A stretch of 64,000 bases of DNA from Tessaracoccus flavescens (GTDB lineage: Bacteria; Actinomycetota; Actinomycetes; Propionibacteriales; Propionibacteriaceae): positions 1,240,001 through 1,304,000 of the forward strand of contig NZ_CP019607.1 of assembly GCF_001998865.1 (NCBI RefSeq). Reading direction: 5' to 3'. Numbering within the stretch: the first letter of the stretch is position 1; each line of letters begins with the position of its first letter. Of the stretch, positions 53,851-63,090 are shown in pieces. Both the position numbers and the translations under genes were made by a program. Under the pieces are notes generated by a model. The model had not been told where the DNA came from, searched no databases, and was given only the letters and a program-made list of their open reading frames with translations.

Positions 53851-54732
53851 TCACACCACCGGTGGCCGTCCGTGGACCGCCATCCTCCAGTGCGTGGACC
53901 ACTTGAGCTTCTTTCTCCGCGCCCCGGCCCAGGGGCGTTCGCTCCATCCGTCTCCCCAACCGTCCCACCACACGCGGTCGTCGGTCTCGGGCAGGTCGCG
54001 GATCAGGTGCTGCAGCGTCCATGCGGAGACGTACAGCCAGGAGAATGGCCAGTGCAGGCATCGCCGCGCCAGCCAGACCCGGTTACGGGCGTTCATGTAG
54101 TGCAGTTCGCGGTGTCTCGACTGGTCGATCACCGGGTGCGCGACGCTGAGGTCGCCGCGGTACTCGACCCGCTGGCCCAGGTCCCAGACCCGCCACGCGA
54201 GCTCGATGCCCTCGTGCGCGTAGAAGAACTCGTCCGGCCATCCCCCGGTCGCATCGAAGGTGGAGCGGGGAAGCACGACCGCGGTCTCCAGCACCGAAAA
54301 GACCTCGCTGCTGCGCGCCGGGTCGCCCTTGCGCAACCGCGGGATCCAGCGCCTCGGCTCCTCGCCGCGTCGGTCGGGGTCGATGATCCGTGGCTGGATC
54401 ATGCCGAGGGTGGGGTCGGTGCGGAGCATGCCGATGGCGTCGCTCAGGAAGGTGTCGGAGAGGAGCCAGGAGTCGTCGTCGAGGAAGAAGATGTACTCGC
54501 CGCCGACCTGTGCGACGCCGGCGTTGCGTCCTGCGGGGATGCCGAGGTTCTCTCCGAGCCGGTGCACCCTGACCCCCTCGGGCACCTCCACCGGATCCGA
54601 ACCGTTGACCACGACCACCGCGTCGAGCTCGACCCCCTGCTGGGAGACCAGCGAGCCGAGCGCCCGCTGGAGTTCCTCACGACGGTTTCCCATCGTGAGG
54701 ATGACTGCCCCGACCGTGATCGGGGCGCTCAT
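53851..54732 (-). CDS. GT2-family glycosyltransferase
   Basis: 293 residues. GT-A fold with GAVILTMGNRREELQRALGSLVSQQG, VVNGSD, FLDDDSWLL (DxD-type metal site) and GWPDEFFYAHEGIELAWRVWDLGQ, the acceptor-side ED motif typical of rhamnosyl- or galactofuranosyl-type GT2 enzymes. It overlaps the CDP-alcohol phosphotransferase gene by 4 bp and belongs to the operon of exporter system 2. Confidence 0.88.
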   Translation of the reverse strand: MSAPITVGAVILTMGNRREELQRALGSLVSQQGVELDAVVVVNGSDPVEVPEGVRVHRLGENLGIPAGRNAGVAQVGGEYIFFLDDDSWLLSDTFLSDAIGMLRTDPTLGMIQPRIIDPDRRGEEPRRWIPRLRKGDPARSSEVFSVLETAVVLPRSTFDATGGWPDEFFYAHEGIELAWRVWDLGQRVEYRGDLSVAHPVIDQSRHRELHYMNARNRVWLARRCLHWPFSWLYVSAWTLQHLIRDLPETDDRVWWDGWGDGWSERPWAGARRKKLKWSTHWRMAVHGRPPVV

Positions 54733-55526
54733 CGTGCGGCCAGTCTCGGCGACACCCAGATCGCGATGAAGTGGCCGACGATGACCGGCCAGATCAGCAC
54801 GGCGAGCGCAACGACGTACCAGGGCCAGACGGCGGGGATGAACAGAGCGACGACGGCCACGGCCAGTGAGACGAGGGTCAGCTCGATGGAGTGGAACATC
54901 CGGTGGAACGGGACGAAGCGCGCGACGCGACGCAGCCGGGCGAGCAGCGAGCCACCGGAGATGGCTCGGACCGCCGGCTGGTCGGGCAGCCGCTCGAGGC
55001 CCGAGTTGGTGCGCGCGAGCGTCACCATCATGTTGAGCGACTTGTTGAACCAGATGCCTGCCGCCAGCGCGGCCCCGATGAACATGAAGCGCCAGTCGAC
55101 GGGCTCACCGAACCAGGAGAACGCGACCGAGACACCGAGGAAGGCGCCGATGGAGCCCTCGGCCACGTAGTGGCCGATCTGGTCGAGGAAGATCCCGCGC
55201 GGGCTCATGGTCTCGCGCCACCGCGCGACCTCCCCGTCGCAGCAGTCGAGCAGCATCTGGAACTGGGCGAGCAGGGCGGCGACCAAGGGTCCCCAGAGCC
55301 CCGGAATCAGAAGCGCAGGCCCGGCGAGGCCGCCCGCGATGATCATGAGCCAGGTCACGCCGTTGGCCGTGATCGGGGTGCGCACCAGAAGCCAGGTCAG
55401 ATAGATCGACAGCCGACGCATGTACAGCGTGCCCGTCCAGTGCTCGGCCGAGCGCTCCATCACCCAGTCCGGCTGGACGACGGCGCGCAGTTCCCCCAGG
55501 GTGGGGGCGGCTGGGCGGGCGGTCAT
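54729..55526 (-). CDS. CDP-alcohol phosphotransferase homologue with altered motif
   Basis: 265 residues, about six hydrophobic helices. The family signature DxxDGxxAR(x8)GxxxDxxxD is present as D94-CC-D97-G98, A101-R102, G111, D115, but the last aspartate, thought to be the catalytic base, is His119 (GIFLDQIGHY). The family joins a CDP-linked donor to an alcohol in the membrane, for example in phospholipid synthesis. Placed between an exporter ATPase and a GT2 gene, it probably makes the lipid anchor or adds a phospho-alcohol to the glycan. It would pair naturally with the TagD-like enzyme at 45856 (inference). Confidence 0.82.
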   Translation of the reverse strand: MTARPAAPTLGELRAVVQPDWVMERSAEHWTGTLYMRRLSIYLTWLLVRTPITANGVTWLMIIAGGLAGPALLIPGLWGPLVAALLAQFQMLLDCCDGEVARWRETMSPRGIFLDQIGHYVAEGSIGAFLGVSVAFSWFGEPVDWRFMFIGAALAAGIWFNKSLNMMVTLARTNSGLERLPDQPAVRAISGGSLLARLRRVARFVPFHRMFHSIELTLVSLAVAVVALFIPAVWPWYVVALAVLIWPVIVGHFIAIWVSPRLAAR

Positions 55527-56278
55527 GTGCGGCCGGCCTCGTAGGCCTTCACGACCTCGTCGGTCGGCCCGTCCATGACCAGCTCGCCCTTGTTGATCCA
55601 GATGGTGCGCTTGCAGGTGTCGCGGATCGACGACATGGAGTGAGAGACGAGGAAGATGGTCCCCGCCTCGGTCGCGAGTTCCCGGATCCTGGCCTCGGAG
55701 CGCTTGCGGAACCGCTTGTCGCCGACGGCGAGCGCCTCGTCAATGATCAGGATGTCGTGGCTGCGGGCTGCCGCGATCGAGAACTTGAGCCTTGCCTGCA
55801 TGCCCGAGGAGTACGTCCGCATCGGCAGGTCGATCGAGTCCCCTAGTTCGGCGAACTCGGCGATGTCGGCCTTGAGCTGCTCGACCTCATCCCGGGAGAA
55901 CCCCATGGCGAGGCCGCCGAGCACTATGTTGCGCGACCCGGAAAGGTTCGGCAGCAGGGCTGCACCCACGCCGAGCAGGTTGGGGCGCGACCGGGCGTAG
56001 ACGGCGCCGGCCGCGGGCGGCGTCAGACCCGTCAGCGCGCGCATCAGCGTCGACTTGCCGGAGCCGTTCGAGCCGATCACGCCGATGGTCTCGTTCTCGT
56101 AGGCGGTGAAGGAGACACCCTTGAGCGCGTGCACCTCACGGATGCCGCGCGTCATGTTGAGCAGCCCGCTGCGCGCCGCGCCCGCGGCCTTGCCGGACGC
56201 GAAGACGCGGTACTTGACGTGCAGATCGTCCACGACGACGACGGGGACGCGGGCCTCACCCTGGTTTGCCTCAGTCAC
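55523..56278 (-). CDS. Polysaccharide ABC exporter, ATP-binding subunit (system 2)
   Basis: 251 residues from the GTG at 56278, overlapping the permease end by 8 bp; a GTG 42 bp upstream is an alternative start. Walker A VIGSNGSGKST, signature RTYSSGMQARLKFSIA and Walker B HDILIIDEALAVGD are TagH/Wzt-like. It lacks a C-terminal glycan-binding domain, as does system 1. It is related to but clearly distinct from the ATPase at 29338, so the locus has two exporters. Its stop overlaps the phosphotransferase gene by 4 bp. Confidence 0.9.
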   Translation of the reverse strand: MTEANQGEARVPVVVVDDLHVKYRVFASGKAAGAARSGLLNMTRGIREVHALKGVSFTAYENETIGVIGSNGSGKSTLMRALTGLTPPAAGAVYARSRPNLLGVGAALLPNLSGSRNIVLGGLAMGFSRDEVEQLKADIAEFAELGDSIDLPMRTYSSGMQARLKFSIAAARSHDILIIDEALAVGDKRFRKRSEARIRELATEAGTIFLVSHSMSSIRDTCKRTIWINKGELVMDGPTDEVVKAYEAGRT

Positions 56279-57116
56279 GTCCGTACCGCTCTTCCGCCCG
56301 CCAGAAGAAGATGGCTCCACCGAGGAAGATCACCACAGAGCTGACCGCGAGCACCGCCCAGTAGTAGTTGGGGTAGGCATTCCCACCGATCAGGTGATGG
56401 CGCGCGATCACCAGCACCTGGTAGAGCGGGTAGAAGTCGAAGATCCGGAGCACGACCGGGTGGTTGGCAAGGATCTTGTCCACCGCGAAGAGCACGCCGG
56501 AGCTGTAGAACAGCAGCCGGCTGATGAACGGCAGCAGCTGCGTCAGGTCCGAGACGTGCACCGTCAGCCGTGCCGTGATCAGCGCGATCCCCGCGTTGAA
56601 GAGCGTGAAGCACAGGATCAACGGGATCATCAGCAGCCATTCCCACCTCGGGAAATGGCCGAAGAGCATCAGGATGGGGATGAGTACCACCATCATGATC
56701 AGGAACTGCAGGAACCGTTCGACGGTGGCAGCCAACGGAAGCGTCATCCGCGGGAAGGCGAGCGACTGCACCAGGTTGCGGTTGCCGCTGATCGCCTTCG
56801 AGCCGTCGTTGAAGCAGCCCTGGAAGAACTCGAACAGGAAGACGCCGATCACGACGAAAGCCGGGTAGTCAGGCGGCCGGTTGCCCGCCTGGAGCAGCCC
56901 GAAGATGACGCCGTAGATGCCGGCGTTGAGGATCGGACGCAGCACCACCCAGGCCAGGCCGAGCCGGTTGCTCTCCAGGCTGGCGCGCATCCGGAAGCGG
57001 GCCATGGTAGCGATGAAGTCGCGACGGCGCCACACCTCCGCCAGATAGCTGGGGAACGATGGTCGCGCACCGACCCGCGGCAGGTTCCATTCCTGCACAA
57101 GGGGGGGCAGTGTCAC
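56271..57116 (-). CDS. Polysaccharide ABC exporter, permease (system 2)
   Basis: 281 residues from GTG with GAAAGGTGCC upstream. The N-terminal segment YLAEVWRRRDFIATMARFRMRASLESNRLG precedes six hydrophobic helices of the ABC-2 (TagG/Wzm) type. First gene of a seven-gene minus-strand operon: permease, ATPase, phosphotransferase, GT2, Stealth, unknown, GT4-Stealth. A possible -10 (TAACAT) lies at 57209-57214, leaving a leader of about 90 bases that contains a GTGGAG/CTCCAC hairpin. Confidence 0.88.
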   Translation of the reverse strand: MTLPPLVQEWNLPRVGARPSFPSYLAEVWRRRDFIATMARFRMRASLESNRLGLAWVVLRPILNAGIYGVIFGLLQAGNRPPDYPAFVVIGVFLFEFFQGCFNDGSKAISGNRNLVQSLAFPRMTLPLAATVERFLQFLIMMVVLIPILMLFGHFPRWEWLLMIPLILCFTLFNAGIALITARLTVHVSDLTQLLPFISRLLFYSSGVLFAVDKILANHPVVLRIFDFYPLYQVLVIARHHLIGGNAYPNYYWAVLAVSSVVIFLGGAIFFWRAEERYGRD

Positions 57117-57272
57117 GTCCGAGGCACCTTTCGAGAGCGGTCAGGGGTGGCGGGGAGGTCGACGCGGGCGTGCCGCCCGCGTGGAGGACACTCCACGCAC
57201 ATCGAGTCATGTTACCCCCGGGGCACGGGGGCGTGCCGGACGGCGTACCCGTGAGAGTGTCGTGAGTGAACC

Positions 57273-58079
57273 TCAGGAGGCGGCCGCATCGGCCGGTGGG
57301 AACCACCTGGAGAGTTCGTCGACGGTGCCGAGGTCGGCGAAGTCGCCGGTCACGTCGTCGGCGACGGCCTTGACCTCGTCCGGAGCGTCACCCATGGCGA
57401 CACCGCGGCCTGCCCACTCGAGCATCTCGATGTCGTTTCGCCCGTCGCCGAGCGCGAGGACGTCGCCCGCCGCGATGCCCAGCTGATCGCACACGATCTG
57501 CAGACCGTGCGCCTTGTCCACCCCCTGCGGGGCGATGTCGAGCCAGGCCGACCAGCCGATGAAGTAGGCGACCTCGTGCAGCCCGAGCTGCTTGACCAGC
57601 TCGGAGAACTTCTCCTCGGTCGACTCCGGATCGCGGATGATGACGCGGGACACGTCGCGGGAGGCGAGCTCCTCGAGGGTCTCGATCGAGGTCTCACCGA
57701 GCAGCTCCCCCTCGGGGAACTCCCGGCTGACCCGCCAGTGCAGCCCGTCCTGGACCGCGATCCTCGCGTCTGGGGCGAGCTCGGCGACCCTGCGCACGAC
57801 CGGCGCGGGATCGAACCGGGTCTCGTGGTGGATCTCGAACGGAGGGTAGGTCACCACCATGGCGCCGTTGGACGACACCGCCCAGCCGTCCGGGAGCCCG
57901 AGCTCGTCGAAGACAGTCTTCGTCGCAAGCCAGGAGCGACCGGTCGAAAGGACGACGGGCACCCCGGCGTCGACGACCCGACGCACGGCGGCGTGCACCT
58001 CAGGTGGCATGACTCCGAACCCGTCGACCAGGGTGCCGTCGATGTCGAGGGCGACCAGCTTCGGGGTGAACGTGGGCAT
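57273..58079 (-). CDS. HAD-superfamily (Cof-type) phosphatase
   Basis: 268 residues from the ATG at 58079, which follows GAAAGGCTGAG. Motif I VALDIDGTLVDG, motif II LSTGRS, and motif IV LALGDGRNDIEMLEWAGRGVAMGDA are those of Cof/YbjI-like phosphatases with a C2 cap, acting on sugar phosphates or other small phosphomonoesters in the cytoplasm. The gene lies 49 bp after serS on the same strand and may be cotranscribed with it. Confidence 0.9.
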   Translation of the reverse strand: MPTFTPKLVALDIDGTLVDGFGVMPPEVHAAVRRVVDAGVPVVLSTGRSWLATKTVFDELGLPDGWAVSSNGAMVVTYPPFEIHHETRFDPAPVVRRVAELAPDARIAVQDGLHWRVSREFPEGELLGETSIETLEELASRDVSRVIIRDPESTEEKFSELVKQLGLHEVAYFIGWSAWLDIAPQGVDKAHGLQIVCDQLGIAAGDVLALGDGRNDIEMLEWAGRGVAMGDAPDEVKAVADDVTGDFADLGTVDELSRWFPPADAAAS

Positions 58080-58128
58080 CTCAGCCTTTCGTCGTGGGCG
58101 CCTCAGGAACCGATCCAACCAGCGCACG

Positions 58129-59403
58129 TCAGGCGACCGGCTCCAGCACCTCGCGGCCGCCGAGGAAGGGCCGCAGTGCCTCGGGAACCCGCACCGACCC
58201 GTCGGCCTGCTGATGGTTCTCCAGCAGCATGATGATGATGCGGGTCATCGCGCAGAGGGTGCCGTTGAGCGTCGCCACCGGGCGCACACCGTCCTCGAAC
58301 CGGCCGCGGATGTTGAGCCTGCGGGCCTGGAACTCGGTGCAGTTCGACGTCGAGGTGACCTCGCGGTAGCGCTGCTGCGTCGGCAGCCACGCGTAGCAGT
58401 CGTACTTGCGGGCGGCGCTGAGGCCGAGGTCGCCGGAGGCCACGTCGAGCACCTGGAACGGCAGCTCGAGTTCGGTGAGGAACTCCTTTTCGTAACCGAG
58501 CAGCTTCTGGTGCCAGTCCTCGGCATCTGCCGGGTCGCAGTAGACGAACATCTCGACCTTGTCGAACCAGTGCACGCGGAAGATGCCGCGGGTGTCCTTG
58601 CCGTAGGAGCCCGCCTCCCGGCGGAAGCACGGCGAGTAGGCGGCGTACTGGCGCGGCAGCGAGCCACCGTCGAGGATCTCGTCGGAGTGGTACGCCGCGA
58701 GCGCGACCTCGGAGGTGCCTACGAGGTACAGGTCGTCGGCCTCGAGGTGGTAGACGTCCTGGGCGGCCTGCCCGAGGAAGCCGGTGCCCTCCATCGCGGA
58801 CGGCTTGACCAGCGCGGGCGGGATCATCGGGGTGAACCCCCACGACGTCGCCTTGTTCATGGCGAAGTTCAGCAGCGCGATCTCGAGCTGCGCACCGATA
58901 CCGGTGAGGACGTAGAAGCGCGAGCCGGAGATCTTGGTGCCGCGCTCCATGTCGATGGCGCGCAGCCCCTCGCCGAGTTCGAGGTGGTCCTTCGGTTCGA
59001 AGCCCTCGGCGGCGAAGTCGCGCGGGGTGCCGATGGTCTCGAGGATGGAGCCCTCGTCCTCGCCGCCCTCGGGGACGCCGTCGATGACGAGATTGCCGAG
59101 CTGGGACATCAGCTCGGCATAGCGGGACTCGGCCTCACCGGTCGCAGCCTGGGACGCCTTGACGTCTGCGGCCAACTGCTTGGTCGCCGCGAGGAGCGCC
59201 GCCTTCTCGTCGCCCTTGGCCTGAGCCACCTGCTTGCCGAGCGACTTCTGCTCGGCCCGTTGGGTCTCGGAGGCGAGGATGGCGGCACGGCGGGACTCGT
59301 CCGCCGCGATCAGCTCGTCGACGAGCTCGACCGAGGCGCCGCGGGCGGCCTGGGAGCGTCGGACGCGATCGGGATCGACACGCAGCCACTTGGGATCAAT
59401 CAT
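58129..59403 (-). CDS. serS: Seryl-tRNA synthetase
   Basis: 424 residues, the usual length. The N-terminal antiparallel coiled coil for tRNA-Ser (residues 30-100), class II motif 2 [25 protein letters not shown] with [15 protein letters not shown], and motif 3 [19 protein letters not shown] are present. TAGAGT lies seven bases before the ATG (59411-59416 on the minus strand), so the message is probably leaderless. Two tRNA-Ser genes also lie in this window. Confidence 0.97.
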   Translation of the reverse strand: MIDPKWLRVDPDRVRRSQAARGASVELVDELIAADESRRAAILASETQRAEQKSLGKQVAQAKGDEKAALLAATKQLAADVKASQAATGEAESRYAELMSQLGNLVIDGVPEGGEDEGSILETIGTPRDFAAEGFEPKDHLELGEGLRAIDMERGTKISGSRFYVLTGIGAQLEIALLNFAMNKATSWGFTPMIPPALVKPSAMEGTGFLGQAAQDVYHLEADDLYLVGTSEVALAAYHSDEILDGGSLPRQYAAYSPCFRREAGSYGKDTRGIFRVHWFDKVEMFVYCDPADAEDWHQKLLGYEKEFLTELELPFQVLDVASGDLGLSAARKYDCYAWLPTQQRYREVTSTSNCTEFQARRLNIRGRFEDGVRPVATLNGTLCAMTRIIIMLLENHQQADGSVRVPEALRPFLGGREVLEPVA

Positions 59404-59410
59404 GTGGCCA

Positions 59411-59416
59411 ACTCTA
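59411..59416 (-). promoter_or_regulatory. Leaderless-type -10 box of serS
   Basis: TAGAGT on the minus strand, 7 bases before the ATG at 59403. Confidence 0.5.
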
Positions 59417-59469
59417 CCGATCCCGACGGCCTTGGCCGCAGCCGCTCCGGGCGCGTCCGGAGCCGCGGC

Positions 59470-59475
59470 TATGGT
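59470..59475 (+). promoter_or_regulatory. Leaderless-type -10 box of the MFS gene
   Basis: TATGGT six bases before the GTG at 59482, divergent from serS. Confidence 0.5.
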
Positions 59476-59481
59476 GGCCGG

Positions 59482-60663
59482 GTGCGAGCGACGAGGAGAC
59501 AGCCGATTCCGGCCGAGATCTGGGTGCTGGTCGCTGCGGCTCTGCTGATCGCGCTCGGGTACGGTCTCGTCGCCCCGATCCTGCCCCAGTTCGCGCAGTC
59601 CTTCGATGTAGGCGTGATGGCCGCGTCGGCGATCGTGTCCATCTTCGCCTTCGTCAGGCTGGTGTTCGCCCCTGCCGGGGGCGCCCTCGTGTCGAAGTTC
59701 GGCGAGCGGCGGATCTACCTGATCGGGCTCAGCATCGTCGCGCTCTCGAGCGCGCTCAGCGGCCTCGCCGACAGTTACTGGATGCTGCTCGTCTTCCGCG
59801 GGCTGGGCGGCGTCGGCTCGGTGATGTTCACCGTCTCGTCCATGGGCCTGCTGGTGCGGCTGTCACCGCCTGCACAGCGCGGGCACACGTCGTCGCTGTA
59901 CGGCACGGCCTTCCTGCTCGGCAACATCCTCGGCCCGATCCTCGGCTCGGCGCTCTCGGGTCTCGGCCAACGGATGCCGTTCTTCCTCTACGCGGGCGCC
60001 GTCGCCATCGCCGTGCTCGTCGTGATGATCTTCCTGCGCGGCGGCGCGGGCGGGCGTCCGGCGCCAGGGGTGGTGCAGGAGCGGATGACCCTCCAGGAGG
60101 CGCTGGGGCTTCCCTACTACCGGGCGCTACTGGTCACGGGCTTCGCCCACGGCTGGTCCAACTTCGGCGTGCGGATCGCGCTGCTTCCGCTGATGGCCGC
60201 GGCCGTTCCCGCGATCGGGAGCGCGGCCGCAGGCATCGCGTTGACGCTGTTCGCGCTGGGCAACGCGGTCACCCAGCAGGCGACGGGAAGGCTGATCGAC
60301 AGACGGGGACGGCGTCCCTTCCTGGTGCTCGGGCTGGTGATCTCGGCCGCGGCGACCCTCCCCTTCGGTTGGCTGGACACGCTGCCCTGGTTCCTCGGGT
60401 TGTCCGTCGTGGCGGGAGCCGGAGCGGCGTTCATCGCCCCCGCCTCGCAGGCCCTGCTCGCCGACCTGATCGGCTCCAACCGCAACGGCGGCCAGGCTCT
60501 CTCCACCTACTCGATGGCGACCGACCTCGGGTCGATCGCCGGAACGCTGCTGGCCGGCGCCATCGCCGACATGGTGGGGTTCGGCTGGGCCTTCGCGGTG
60601 ACCGGCATCATCATGGCCATCGCGGCAGTGCCGTGGTTCATGGTCAAGCGGCGGTTGGCCTGA
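59482..60663 (+). CDS. MFS transporter
   Basis: 393 residues from GTG. The frame is open far upstream across serS, but the family N-terminus ([28 protein letters not shown]) and the TATGGT box fix the start. Twelve hydrophobic segments, the loop 2-3 motif [14 protein letters not shown] and the loop 8-9 motif [16 protein letters not shown] identify the drug:H+ antiporter branch of MFS. Five bp separate it from the acetyltransferase gene, so they are probably one transcript. Confidence 0.9.
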   Translation: MRATRRQPIPAEIWVLVAAALLIALGYGLVAPILPQFAQSFDVGVMAASAIVSIFAFVRLVFAPAGGALVSKFGERRIYLIGLSIVALSSALSGLADSYWMLLVFRGLGGVGSVMFTVSSMGLLVRLSPPAQRGHTSSLYGTAFLLGNILGPILGSALSGLGQRMPFFLYAGAVAIAVLVVMIFLRGGAGGRPAPGVVQERMTLQEALGLPYYRALLVTGFAHGWSNFGVRIALLPLMAAAVPAIGSAAAGIALTLFALGNAVTQQATGRLIDRRGRRPFLVLGLVISAAATLPFGWLDTLPWFLGLSVVAGAGAAFIAPASQALLADLIGSNRNGGQALSTYSMATDLGSIAGTLLAGAIADMVGFGWAFAVTGIIMAIAAVPWFMVKRRLA

Positions 60664-60667
60664 CCCC

Positions 60668-61375
60668 ATGCCTCACCCCACCGCGTTCACCAGGTTCTGG
60701 CTCGAGCGGTTTCCGAGAGATTCGGCACCCGACGGAACGTGGTTCGTCGGCCTGCGTGAGGACCTGACGCATGCGATCCAGACGATCCTGACCCTCGACG
60801 GGCGACGACTGGTCGCGGCCTCGCCCGCCTTCGCCGCCCGCGCCAGTCTGGTCGACGGCGCCAGGCTCGATGACGACGCGCTGGTCGAGGCCGTAGCACG
60901 GGCAGGGGCGAGGCTCAACGGGCCAGACCACATCTTCGGTTTCGACGACGCCCACCTGCCACGCCTGATGGGTGAAGGAAACGCGGCGTCGATCCGTCGA
61001 CTCGGCCCCGCAGACGCCGACCGCTTCGCCCGCCTCACGGACACCTGCAGCCCCTCCGAGGTGGACGAGGCCTACGTGGAGGTCGACCATTGGGCCGCCT
61101 TCGGGCTGTTCGATGGCGACGAGATCGTCTCCGCGGCCAGCGCCTACCCATGGCGGGACTCGGTGGTGGCCGACATCGGCATCCTCACCCGCCCCGATCA
61201 CCGTGGCCGGGGTCACGCCCGGGCGGTGGTGCGGGCGATAAGCAGGCACATCGTCGATGAGGGGTACCAGCCGCTCTACCGCTGCCAGGTGGACAACCTC
61301 GCCTCTGCAGCGACCGCGAGACGCTCCGCAATGACCCGGTTCGCCCTCTGGGACGTGATCCCGGACGACACCTGA
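60668..61375 (+). CDS. GNAT-family N-acetyltransferase
   Basis: 235 residues. The C-terminal half has the acetyl-CoA binding signature ADIGILTRPDHRGRGHARAVV (R-G-x-G-x-A) and the preceding strand VVADIG; the N-terminal 100 residues are less conserved and may recognise the substrate. The acceptor is unknown. It follows the MFS gene by 4 bp, which suggests an efflux-plus-modification pair. Confidence 0.85.
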   Translation: MPHPTAFTRFWLERFPRDSAPDGTWFVGLREDLTHAIQTILTLDGRRLVAASPAFAARASLVDGARLDDDALVEAVARAGARLNGPDHIFGFDDAHLPRLMGEGNAASIRRLGPADADRFARLTDTCSPSEVDEAYVEVDHWAAFGLFDGDEIVSAASAYPWRDSVVADIGILTRPDHRGRGHARAVVRAISRHIVDEGYQPLYRCQVDNLASAATARRSAMTRFALWDVIPDDT

Positions 61376-61456
61376 GGGCTGCCTGACGAGGGCCGTCGAC
61401 GGGATGTTCTGCCGACGCCGTGGGCGTCAGCGCGCTCAGCGTGGGAGAATCGTGGG

Positions 61457-62956
61457 ATGCTCCGCCGCGCCATCCCCTCCGTCGTGACGCTGCTGCTCGG
61501 GGTCGCGGTCGTTGCGTGGACGGTGTGGCTGCCCACCTCGCTCGACGCCCTGTGGCCGTGGCGACCTGTCACCGAGGGTTCGACCGGCGGGCTGCTCGCG
61601 GTCATCTGGGCCAACGTCCTCCAGCCCGTCGTCGCCTACATCATCATGTTCTTCCTCGTCGGGGCGCTCTTCCGACATCGTTGGCGCGACCTCTCCGGTT
61701 CGATGCTCCTCGCGATCGGCCTGACGGTCTCGATCACCACCGTGCTGAAGTCCCTCGTCGGCCGCACGCGTCCCGACATGATCGGACATCTCGACGCCCT
61801 CGCTTCCTACCCCTCCGGGCATGCCGCCGCGGGAACGGCCCTGGCGATCGGGATCGTCCAGACCACCTGGGCGCTCTCCCGGCACCTCCGCACCACGGTG
61901 CTCGTCGCGGTGGCCTCGGCCCTGCTGGCCGCGGCCGTTGCCATCGGGCGGCTCGTGCTCTCCGTCCACCACGTCAGCGACGTCCTCGGCGGCGCGATCG
62001 TGGCCCTCTTCTCCGCCGCGCTGGCTGCGACGGTGACCGGCGCGTGGAACACCACCCCGCCGATCCAGAACCCACGGACGATCCACGTGGTGTGGCATCC
62101 GGGCCGGGTGCGCGGTCGCCGCTCGCTCGAGCGCTTCCTGTCCCGCGAGACGGCCAGGCGCGGCTGCCCGCCACCCGTATGGATCCCCACCACGGCCGAG
62201 GACCACGGCGCGGGAATCGCACGCGAGGCGGCTGTCGACGGTGCCGACCTGCTGCTGACGGTCGGCGGCGACGGCACGACCCGGGAGGTGCTCGGCGCGC
62301 TCGCCGGGAACCCTGTGCCGGTCGGGCTCATCCCCTCAGGCAGCGGCAACCTGCTCGCCACAAACCTTTCCCTCCCCCTCGACGCCGCTCGCGCGGTGCG
62401 GGTCGCGCTGGCCTCGCCGGCACGCCCGCTCGACCTGCTCCGCGTCGAGGTCGACGGCGACGCCCCGCGCTGGGCGGTCGCGATGGTCGGCGCAGGCGCC
62501 GACGCCGCCGTCCTGCGCGACACCTCCGAACGGGCCAAGCGTGCGGTTGGGCCGTTCGGCTACCTGCTCGCCGGGCTCCGGCACGTCGACGTGGACCCGG
62601 TCGCCACGACGGTGACCCTCGACGGTGACACCGACCGGCTGGACGCGTCGCTCCTCCTGGTGGGCAATGTCGGGTCGCTGCACCCCGGTGTCACCCTGCT
62701 CCCGGCCGCCGATCCCTCGGACGGTCGGCTGGATCTGCTCGTGGCCACCCCGAGCGTCCGCTCCGAGGTGCTCGCCATGATCTCCGGGGTGCTGACCCGG
62801 CGCCGCGACATCGCGGGGCTGGAGCGGCGTTCCGGCCACGAGGTCGCCATGCTCGCGGAGCACCCCGTGCCGTTCCAGATCGACGGGGACGTGGTTGGCG
62901 ACGTGACCCGGGTGCGGGTCACCGTCTCCCAGGGAGCAGCGCTGATCGTCGCCTGA
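61457..62956 (+). CDS. Fusion: PAP2-type phosphatase plus diacylglycerol-kinase-like domain
   Basis: 499 residues. Residues 1-200 form a six-helix PAP2 phosphatase with the three motifs KSLVGRTRPD, YPSGHAAAG and SVHHVSDVLGG. From about 225 a DAGK/YegS-like lipid kinase follows with LLLTVGGDGTTREVLGALAG and LIPSGSGNLLATNLSLP. The two activities, lipid dephosphorylation and lipid phosphorylation, are opposed on paper, so they may act on different substrates (for example undecaprenyl pyrophosphate and diacylglycerol) or form a recycling cycle. GAGAAT lies six bases before the ATG. A strong hairpin ends the gene. Confidence 0.88.
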   Translation: MLRRAIPSVVTLLLGVAVVAWTVWLPTSLDALWPWRPVTEGSTGGLLAVIWANVLQPVVAYIIMFFLVGALFRHRWRDLSGSMLLAIGLTVSITTVLKSLVGRTRPDMIGHLDALASYPSGHAAAGTALAIGIVQTTWALSRHLRTTVLVAVASALLAAAVAIGRLVLSVHHVSDVLGGAIVALFSAALAATVTGAWNTTPPIQNPRTIHVVWHPGRVRGRRSLERFLSRETARRGCPPPVWIPTTAEDHGAGIAREAAVDGADLLLTVGGDGTTREVLGALAGNPVPVGLIPSGSGNLLATNLSLPLDAARAVRVALASPARPLDLLRVEVDGDAPRWAVAMVGAGADAAVLRDTSERAKRAVGPFGYLLAGLRHVDVDPVATTVTLDGDTDRLDASLLLVGNVGSLHPGVTLLPAADPSDGRLDLLVATPSVRSEVLAMISGVLTRRRDIAGLERRSGHEVAMLAEHPVPFQIDGDVVGDVTRVRVTVSQGAALIVA

Positions 62957-62957
62957 A

Positions 62958-62990
62958 CGACGGCGACCCTCCGGCGGAGGGCCGCCGTCG
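62958..62990. terminator. Bidirectional hairpin terminator
   Basis: CGACGGCG-ACCCTCC / GGAGGG-CCGCCGTCG around GGC, one mismatch, starting 2 bases after the stop of the PAP2-DAGK gene. It would also end the minus-strand remnant at 62995. Confidence 0.75.
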
Positions 62991-62994
62991 AGGT

Positions 62995-63090
62995 TCACTT
63001 CCTGCCGAAGACGGGACGGAGGACCGCAGTTGCACCCATCCGTCGTTCCACCTGGGCGGATGCCCTGATCGCGGCGGAGCCTGGTAAATC
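62995..63090 (-). pseudogene. 3' end of a minus-strand gene cut by the ISL3 element
   Basis: On the minus strand a frame runs from the IS boundary to a stop at 62995 and would give about 31 residues ending VERRMGATAVLRPVFGRK. It is an amphipathic, protein-like tail with high-GC codon choice, and the stop is directly followed by the hairpin at 62958-62990. I do not recognise the protein. The rest of the gene, if real, lies beyond the IS element outside the window. Confidence 0.4.

Noticed and set aside
57859..59481. Upstream extension of the MFS frame across serS and the HAD gene
   Set aside because: It is antisense to serS. The MFS N-terminus with its GTG and TATGGT box at 59470-59482 gives a normal 393-residue transporter.
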